DNA of 64,000 nt from Pasteurella multocida subsp. multocida OH4807. Its GTDB lineage: Bacteria > Pseudomonadota > Gammaproteobacteria > Enterobacterales > Pasteurellaceae. Where the stretch lies: the NCBI GenBank assembly GCA_000973525.1, contig CP004391.1:1636001-1700000 (forward strand), written 5' to 3'. A program made the translations under genes and the position numbers. Of this stretch, positions 58,321-64,000 are shown piece after piece. The notes beneath the pieces were generated by a model. It saw only the letters and a program-made list of their open reading frames with translations. It searched no databases and had not been told where the DNA came from. Positions within the stretch are counted from its first letter, which is position 1, and every line of letters begins with the position of its first letter.

Positions 58321-59568
58321 ATGGGTACATTAATCAGTATTCTCGGTATTGTTGTATTATTAGCCATTGCATTCTTGCTTTCTAATAATCGCAAAGCCAT
58401 TAATTTCCGCACTGTGTTTGGTGCACTTTCTATCCAATTTATTATTGGTGCCTTAATTCTTTATGTCCCTGTTGGGCGTGATGCATTAAACTGGTTGGCT
58501 GGTGGGGTTCAAAAAGTTATCGACTATGGTAACGAAGGGATTAACTTTGTATTTGGTGGCTTAGCAGATCCATCAAAATTCGGTTTCATTTTCGCCGTCA
58601 AAGTCTTACCAACAATTGTTTTCTTCTCAGCCTTAATCTCATTACTTTACTACATCGGTGTGATGCAGTGGATCATCAAAATCATCGGTGGGGGATTACA
58701 AAAATTACTCGGCACATCAAAAGCAGAATCGATGTCTGCCGCAGCGAATATTTTCGTTGGTCAAACTGAAGCTCCGTTAATTGTTAAACCTTATATCAGC
58801 AAAATGACAGAATCTGAGCTATTTGCCATTATGTGTGGTGGTTTAGCGTCTATCGCGGGTTCGGTAATGGCAGCTTATGCAGGATTAGGCGTACCTTTAC
58901 CTTACTTAATTGCGGCGTCATTTATGGCTGCACCAGCAGGTTTATTATTCGCCAAAATTCTTTATCCTCAAACAGAAAAATTCACTGATGATTTAGAACA
59001 AGTTGCCGAAGAAAAACCAGCGAACATTTTGGATGCGGCTGCTGGCGGGGCATTATCAGGTATGCAATTAGCCCTTAATGTTGGTGCAATGTTAATCGCA
59101 TTCGTTGCGTTAATCGCATTATTAAACGGTATCTTAGGTGGTATTGGTGGCTTATTTGATATGCCAGAATTATCACTTGGTTTAATTCTCGGTTGGGTCT
59201 TCAAACCATTAGCATGGGTTGTCGGGGTTGAATGGAACGAAGCCGAAATTGCAGGTCGTATGATCGGAACAAAACTTGCGATCAATGAATTTGTCGCATA
59301 CTTAGATTTCGCAGCTTACTTAGGCAATGAAGCGCCTGCGATGTTAAGTGAAAAAACCAAAGCAATTATCACATTTGCATTATGTGGTTTCGCTAACTTC
59401 AGCTCTATCGCCATCTTAATTGGTGGATTAGGTGGGATGGCGCCAAATCGCCGTGGTGATATTGCACGCTTAGGTATCAAAGCGGTTATCGCAGGTTCAT
59501 TAGCTAACTTAATGAGTGCGACAATCGCAGGTTTATTCATCGGTTTAGGTGGTGTCGCATTAAGCTAA
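58321..59568 (+). CDS. nupC: Concentrative nucleoside transporter (NupC/CNT family)
   Basis: This 415-aa inner-membrane protein imports nucleosides with protons. The CNT signatures [13 protein letters not shown] (about residues 147-159) and [15 protein letters not shown] (about 317-331), and [11 protein letters not shown] near residue 358, are intact. The ATG at 58321, with AAAGGA before it, gives the usual CNT start; the frame is open upstream to 58273. deoD follows on the same strand, as in H. influenzae, giving uptake plus phosphorolysis. It could equally be called NupX-like. Confidence 0.9.
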   Translation: MGTLISILGIVVLLAIAFLLSNNRKAINFRTVFGALSIQFIIGALILYVPVGRDALNWLAGGVQKVIDYGNEGINFVFGGLADPSKFGFIFAVKVLPTIVFFSALISLLYYIGVMQWIIKIIGGGLQKLLGTSKAESMSAAANIFVGQTEAPLIVKPYISKMTESELFAIMCGGLASIAGSVMAAYAGLGVPLPYLIAASFMAAPAGLLFAKILYPQTEKFTDDLEQVAEEKPANILDAAAGGALSGMQLALNVGAMLIAFVALIALLNGILGGIGGLFDMPELSLGLILGWVFKPLAWVVGVEWNEAEIAGRMIGTKLAINEFVAYLDFAAYLGNEAPAMLSEKTKAIITFALCGFANFSSIAILIGGLGGMAPNRRGDIARLGIKAVIAGSLANLMSATIAGLFIGLGGVALS

Positions 59569-59601
59569 AAAGTGCGGTATCATTTAGTAGAATTTTTTAA
59601 T

Positions 59602-59629
59602 CAACACCACGACATTGTTCGTGGTGTTG
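59602..59629 (+). repeat. Perfect 11-bp stem-loop between nupC and deoD
   Basis: CAACACCACGA pairs with TCGTGGTGTTG around CATTGT. No T run follows, so it is not a standard terminator. It may stabilise the nupC mRNA end or act in attenuation before deoD. Confidence 0.6.
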
Positions 59630-59642
59630 TCATCTTGGGGGA

Positions 59643-59658
59643 ACGGAAACGTTTGCAT
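59643..59658 (+). promoter_or_regulatory. PurR-box-like operator upstream of deoD
   Basis: ACGGAAACGTTTGCAT differs from the 16-bp PurR consensus ACGCAAACGTTTGCGT at only two positions. It lies about 150 bp before the deoD start, in the 240-bp nupC-deoD gap, and so may control deoD. Confidence 0.65.
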
Positions 59659-59808
59659 AAGTTATCAAGCTCGATAAACGAAAATGGTACTACACCGAGT
59701 TAGTCAGCACGTCAGAAAACCAATAACTAGCAAACTACAGCGAAAGCTCGCGTTTCTCTCCGATAAGCAACGACATTGCTATCGTCAACTTAACTAAGAG
59801 GAAAAATT

Positions 59809-60525
59809 ATGACTCCACATATTAACGCGCCAGCAGGTGCATTTGCAGATGTTGTTCTGATGCCAGGCGATCCACTACGTGCAAAATACATTGCGGAAAC
59901 TTTCTTGGACGATGTCAAAGAAGTCACTAACGTACGTAATATGTTAGGTTACACGGGTACTTACAAAGGTCGTAAAATTTCAGTGATGGGGCATGGTATG
60001 GGGATTCCATCTTGCTCAATTTATACAAAAGAACTGATTACAGAGTATGGTGTGAAAAAAATCATTCGTGTTGGTTCTTGTGGTGCAGTACGTATGGATG
60101 TCAAGCTACGTGATGTTGTTATTGGCATCGGTGCATGTACTGACTCCAAAGTCAACCGTATTCGTTTTAAAGATCATGACTTTGCAGCAATCGCAGACTT
60201 TGACATGACATTAGCCGCAGTACAAGCAGCAAAAGCAAAAGGCGTAAACGTACGTGTAGGTAACTTATTCTCTGCAGACTTATTCTACAGCCCAGATGGT
60301 GACATGTTTGATGTCATGGAAAAATATGGCATCTTAGGTGTTGAAATGGAAGCTGCTGGTATCTATGGTGTTGCTGCTGAATTTGGCGCAAAAGCGCTAA
60401 CTATCTGCACTGTGTCTGATCATATTCGTACTCATGAACAAACGACGGCAGAAGAACGTCAATTAACCTTCAATGATATGATTGAAATTGCACTAGAATC
60501 TGTCTTGATTGGCGATCAAGCCTAA
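59809..60525 (+). CDS. deoD: Purine nucleoside phosphorylase
   Basis: This 238-aa hexameric PNP splits purine (deoxy)nucleosides with phosphate. It has [13 protein letters not shown] (about residues 18-30), RVGSCGAV, the [13 protein letters not shown] block (about 178-190) and the catalytic Asp in [18 protein letters not shown] precedes the start. It is paired with the nucleoside transporter upstream. Confidence 0.97.
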   Translation: MTPHINAPAGAFADVVLMPGDPLRAKYIAETFLDDVKEVTNVRNMLGYTGTYKGRKISVMGHGMGIPSCSIYTKELITEYGVKKIIRVGSCGAVRMDVKLRDVVIGIGACTDSKVNRIRFKDHDFAAIADFDMTLAAVQAAKAKGVNVRVGNLFSADLFYSPDGDMFDVMEKYGILGVEMEAAGIYGVAAEFGAKALTICTVSDHIRTHEQTTAEERQLTFNDMIEIALESVLIGDQA

Positions 60526-60533
60526 TTAACACA

Positions 60534-60575
60534 AAAAAGTGCGGTCAAAATAGCAAGATTCTGACCGCACTTTTT
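60534..60575. terminator. Bidirectional terminator made of an inverted uptake-sequence pair
   Basis: AAAAAGTGCGGTCA pairs with TGACCGCACTTTTT between convergent deoD and metJ. The stem consists of two facing uptake cores with A/T runs outside. Confidence 0.9.
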
Positions 60576-60586
60576 ACATTCTTCCT

Positions 60587-60904
60587 TTAGTATTCCCAAT
60601 CTTCAGGATTAATACCCAATTCACGCATTCTTTTCTTTGCTTCCTCAGGAATCTCATCATGACGCTCTTTTAACAGATCCTCATCTGTCGGTAAAGGCTG
60701 ACCAGTAAAAGCATGTAAAAATGCCTCGCAAAGTAATTCACTGTTTGTCGCATGGCGCAAATTACGAATTTGTCGGCGCGTACGTTCATTAGTCAAGATT
60801 TCTAATACTTTAATCGGAATTGATACAGTAATTTTTTTGACTTGCTCGCTTTTCTTACCATGTTCCGCGTAAGGGCTAATATATTTACCATCCCAATTTG
60901 CCAT
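60587..60904 (-). CDS. metJ: Methionine repressor MetJ
   Basis: This 105-aa ribbon-helix-helix repressor uses SAM as corepressor. The DNA-reading strand [46 protein letters not shown] (about residues 22-67) is nearly as in E. coli, and the C-terminus INPEDWEY is conserved. Possible met boxes lie about 80 bp upstream, which would fit autoregulation. Confidence 0.97.
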   Translation of the reverse strand: MANWDGKYISPYAEHGKKSEQVKKITVSIPIKVLEILTNERTRRQIRNLRHATNSELLCEAFLHAFTGQPLPTDEDLLKERHDEIPEEAKKRMRELGINPEDWEY

Positions 60905-60976
60905 GTTATTGTCCTATTGTACATATACTTAATAATGATGTGGTATTTTAATGAAAAACGGAAACAATAACAATCT

Positions 60977-61000
60977 AGCCGTTAAGATAGCTAGATATCT
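60977..61000. promoter_or_regulatory. Possible tandem met boxes upstream of metJ
   Basis: Three adjacent 8-mers, AGCCGTTA, AGATAGCT and AGATATCT, match the met box AGACGTCT at 5, 5 and 6 positions. MetJ binds two or more such boxes in tandem. Confidence 0.45.
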
Positions 61001-61062
61001 GTCACATTTTATAGAAAAGAAAAAAGGCATCACAAGGATGCCTCTCAGAAAAAAGAATGAAG

Positions 61063-61950
61063 TTACAGAGAATGAAATAACTGTTTTAAATAGGCTTTAA
61101 ATGGTTGCCCTAACTGCTCGTGCTGTAGGCCATATTCGACAAATGCCTGCATATAGCCAATTTTATCACCACAGTCAAATGTCTTACCAGTCATATGAAA
61201 CGCTTCTACCGTTTCTTTCTCAATTAACATATCAATCGCATCGGTTAATTGAATCTCATCTCCCACACCAATAGGGGTTTTTTCAAGCAAATCCCAAATG
61301 GCTGAAGAAAAAACATAGCGCCCCACAACAGCTAAATTAGAGGGAGCTTTTTCAGTACTTGGTTTTTCAACAATACTATTGATTTTTGCACTCTCACCAC
61401 CTTTTAGGTCTGCTCCAGCACAATCCACAATACCATAACTACTCACATCTTTCAGCGCAACGGGAGCAACCATAATTTGACTTACTTGCGTTTGCTCAAA
61501 ACGTTTGACCATTGCAGCTAAATTCTCACGTGTTTGATCTGCTGAAAAATCAGCTAATAAGACATCAGGTAAGATAACTGCAAAAGGCTCATTCCCCACT
61601 AATGGACGACCACATAATACGGCATGTCCTAAACCTTTCGCATTACCTTGGCGAACGTGCATAATGGTCACATCTTTCGGGCAGATCGACCGCACTTCAT
61701 CCAACAACTGACGTTTAACACGCTTCTCAAGCATGGTTTCTAATTCAAACGACGTATCAAAATGGTTTTCAATCGCATTTTTTGAAGAATGGGTAACCAA
61801 CACAATTTCTTTCATGCCTGCCGCCACACATTCATTTACGACATATTGAATTAGAGGCTTATCCACCAATGTGAGCATTTCTTTTGGAATCGCTTTTGTC
61901 GCAGGCAACATACGTGTACCTAAACCTGCTACGGGGATAATCGCTTTCAT
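61063..61950 (-). CDS. galU: UTP-glucose-1-phosphate uridylyltransferase
   Basis: This 295-aa GalU makes UDP-glucose for LPS glucose/galactose and capsule precursors. The nucleotide-binding start [21 protein letters not shown] (about residues 4-24), the VEKPS motif and [12 protein letters not shown] near residue 265 are intact. It lies downstream of csrA and alaS, as in H. influenzae. The 255-bp gap before it (61951-62205) holds no gene that I can support. Confidence 0.96.
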   Translation of the reverse strand: MKAIIPVAGLGTRMLPATKAIPKEMLTLVDKPLIQYVVNECVAAGMKEIVLVTHSSKNAIENHFDTSFELETMLEKRVKRQLLDEVRSICPKDVTIMHVRQGNAKGLGHAVLCGRPLVGNEPFAVILPDVLLADFSADQTRENLAAMVKRFEQTQVSQIMVAPVALKDVSSYGIVDCAGADLKGGESAKINSIVEKPSTEKAPSNLAVVGRYVFSSAIWDLLEKTPIGVGDEIQLTDAIDMLIEKETVEAFHMTGKTFDCGDKIGYMQAFVEYGLQHEQLGQPFKAYLKQLFHSL

Positions 61951-62176
61951 TCTTTTTCCTTGTTATTTAGTAAGTGCTGACAGATCGACTGCTACACACT
62001 TTACTTTTCTTCATCGGCTTTGAGTTATCTAAATTTCGTATAAAACAACAAATGCTCAATTATAATCACTTAAAACAGATGCCCCACCAACAATGACTAT
62101 CCTAGGCTTCTAAAGTTATTAAACCTACCACCTATATACGATATCATCTACATTTAACTCAACCTCAAACAACCTT

Positions 62177-62205
62177 AAAGGATATTGAAAGTTTTCAATA
62201 TCCTT
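62177..62205 (-). terminator. Terminator of csrA
   Basis: GGATATTGAAA pairs with TTTCAATATCC around a 2-nt gap directly after the csrA stop codon, followed by a short T run on the minus strand. Confidence 0.75.
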
Positions 62206-62394
62206 TTACTCGGATTGTTGAGGCTCATCTAATGCCTGTTTAATGCGTTGGTAAATTTCCTCCCTATGAACAGAGACGTCTTTAGGGGCTTTGATTCCAA
62301 TTTTTACTTGATTTCCACGTATATTGAGAATCGTGATAGAAATATCATCGCCGATGAGTAAGCTTTCGCCAACTTTACGGGTTAAGATTAGCAT
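62206..62394 (-). CDS. csrA: Carbon storage regulator CsrA
   Basis: This 62-aa RNA-binding translational regulator recognises GGA motifs in mRNA leaders. The start [23 protein letters not shown] and the [19 protein letters not shown] end with the conserved Arg/Glu pair are intact. AGGAG lies before the start. It is between alaS and galU. Confidence 0.98.
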   Translation of the reverse strand: MLILTRKVGESLLIGDDISITILNIRGNQVKIGIKAPKDVSVHREEIYQRIKQALDEPQQSE

Positions 62395-62528
62395 ATGAAC
62401 TCCTCACCTTTTTATAGTTTATGCAAAATTCCTATTTGCTTACAACATCCCTATCTTAAATTTAAAAACCACTCATCTCATGCCCTTGCCTAAAACCGAC
62501 AATAGCGTGATTAAGTGAAAGTGTCATA

Positions 62529-64000
62529 CTACAAGTTTGTTTTTAACCATTCTGAACCAGCAGATAGTGCTAAGTCCACATTTTCAACTTGTGTACCACC
62601 AGCCATTGCCATATCTGGTCGACCACCACCTTTACCACCAACTTGCTGTGCTAATAGGTTAACAAGCTCACCAGCTTTCACTTTGCTCGTTAAATCCGCT
62701 GTGACACCAGCAATTAAATTCACTTTGCCATCCATAACAGAGGCAAAAACAATTACTGCTGAACCAAGTTGATTCTTGAGATCATCCACCATGACACGTA
62801 GCGATTTTGCATCAACACAGTCAAGTTTCTGAATAATGACAGCCACATCATTAATTTTAATTGCATTTTTAGCAAAATCAGAACCCGCTTGCATAGCTGT
62901 TTTTTCTTTCAACACTTGTAGCTCTTTTTCTGATTTTTTCGATTTATCTTGCAGCTGTTGAATTTTTTCGACAATCGAACTCACATCTGATTTCAATAAA
63001 TCTGCACTTTGTGTTAGCAACACTTGCTGTTGATGCAACCAAGAAATGGCATTCTCTCCTGTGATCGCTTCAATACGGCGCACACCTGCAGCTACAGCAG
63101 TTTCTGTTGTGATTTTGAATAATCCAATATCACCAGTACGTTTCGCATGAATCCCACCACATAATTCAATCGAGAAATCGCCCATTGTTAATACACGGAC
63201 GTGATCTGCATATTTCTCGCCAAACAATGCCATTGCACCTTTTGCTTTCGCGGCATCTAATTCCATCAAATCCGTTTGAATCGGGTGATTTGCACGAATT
63301 TGTTGATTCACAAGGCGTTCAATTTCGAATAATTGCTCCTTGCTAATCGCTTCTGGATGAGCAAAGTCAAATCGCAATGCCACATCAGAAACAAGTGAAC
63401 CTTTTTGTACTACATGCGTACCTAATACTTGGCGCAATGCTGCATGTAATAAGTGTGTCGCCGAGTGGTTAAGTGATGTTTGATGACGACGCGCACTGTC
63501 CACTACCGCATTTACCGCTTGCCCAACGGTTAAACTACCGCTGACTAACTCACCAATATGACCAAATACTTGTCCATATTTTTGGGTATCTTTGACATCA
63601 AATGAAAAACCTTGCCCTTCTAAACGACCGCTGTCACCAATTTGACCGCCTGATTCAGCGTAAAATGGCGTGTTTTCTAATACAACAACGGCGCTTTGTC
63701 CTGCTTCAATACATTCTACTGACTTGCCTTCTGAGAAAAGCGCGGTCACTTTTGCAAGTGATTCAGATTCAGTATATCCTTCAAAGGTTGTCGTCCCGTC
63801 TACACGGATTACCGTGTTGTAATCCATGCCGAACTGGCTAGCAGACTGAGCACGTAAACGCTGTGCTTCCATTTCACGCTCAAAGCCCGCTTCATCAATC
63901 GCAATATGACGTTCACGACATACATCTGCAGTTAAATCGAGCGGGAAGCCATAAGTGTCGTATAGTTTGAATGCCACTTCACCAGATAGCGTGTTATTTT
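62529..64000 (-). CDS. alaS: Alanyl-tRNA synthetase, C-terminal part (5' end beyond the window)
   Basis: About 490 C-terminal residues are present, and the reading frame stays open to the window edge ([26 protein letters not shown]). The editing domain has the zinc ligands in [13 protein letters not shown] and in CGGIH. The coiled linker ([29 protein letters not shown]) and the C-Ala domain with [15 protein letters not shown] follow. The catalytic half lies to the right of the window. It is followed by csrA. Confidence 0.97.
   Translation of the reverse strand, partial: NNTLSGEVAFKLYDTYGFPLDLTADVCRERHIAIDEAGFEREMEAQRLRAQSASQFGMDYNTVIRVDGTTTFEGYTESESLAKVTALFSEGKSVECIEAGQSAVVVLENTPFYAESGGQIGDSGRLEGQGFSFDVKDTQKYGQVFGHIGELVSGSLTVGQAVNAVVDSARRHQTSLNHSATHLLHAALRQVLGTHVVQKGSLVSDVALRFDFAHPEAISKEQLFEIERLVNQQIRANHPIQTDLMELDAAKAKGAMALFGEKYADHVRVLTMGDFSIELCGGIHAKRTGDIGLFKITTETAVAAGVRRIEAITGENAISWLHQQQVLLTQSADLLKSDVSSIVEKIQQLQDKSKKSEKELQVLKEKTAMQAGSDFAKNAIKINDVAVIIQKLDCVDAKSLRVMVDDLKNQLGSAVIVFASVMDGKVNLIAGVTADLTSKVKAGELVNLLAQQVGGKGGGRPDMAMAGGTQVENVDLALSAGSEWLKTNL

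Overview
The window is a 64 kb chromosomal segment from a Pasteurellaceae bacterium, most likely Pasteurella (P. multocida or a close relative). This rests on three things seen in the sequence. The Hin-type DNA uptake core AAGTGCGGT/ACCGCACTT occurs more than 20 times. The gene neighbourhoods resemble Haemophilus influenzae (nupC-deoD, alaS-csrA-galU, waaA-coaD, kdkA-opsX). The base composition is moderately A+T-rich. No rRNA, tRNA gene, IS element or prophage was seen.

Layout. 1-10.2 kb: anmK, then a type I-F CRISPR region with two arrays. Array 1 (18 repeats) and array 2 (23 repeats) flank the housekeeping pair srmB/trmN6. Array 2 is followed by an effector operon read leftward (csy1-csy2-csy3-csy4) with no cas1 or cas2-3 beside it. 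10.4-22.6 kb: mutS, SOS-regulated recA with recX, the haem operon hemCDXY, and divergent cyaA followed by narP. 22.7-30 kb: tamA-tamB-ppx. 30.2-31.1 kb: a broken surface-lipoprotein gene. 31.1-39.1 kb: a GNAT gene, tpiA, a four-gene metal-chelate ABC operon carrying a methyltransferase, and an A+T-rich accessory stretch with a WYL regulator, a DUF1232 protein, a HEPN protein and small ORFs. 39.1-45.5 kb: LPS inner-core genes (lgtF-like, waaA, coaD, kdkA, opsX-like) and an ABC exporter. 45.7-51.8 kb: a small membrane protein, a TonB-dependent receptor broken by an internal deletion, and a large autotransporter with an internally duplicated passenger. 51.8-64 kb: a nitroreductase/M20 peptidase pair, a heptanucleotide tandem repeat, the rpsP-rimM-trmD-rplS operon, a GT9 glycosyltransferase, a YczE-like protein, nupC-deoD, metJ, galU, csrA and the 3' part of alaS.

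The most unusual part is the CRISPR region. The two arrays share the crRNA 5' handle and the loop, but the three inner base pairs of their Cas6f hairpins differ with full compensation. The two leader-distal repeats of array 1 are reciprocal chimeras of the two repeat types. The two otherwise different leaders keep a pair of inverted 10-bp elements at identical spacing. One spacer looks like the 5' half of a tRNA gene. A perfect 17-bp palindrome covers the predicted transcription start of the cas operon.
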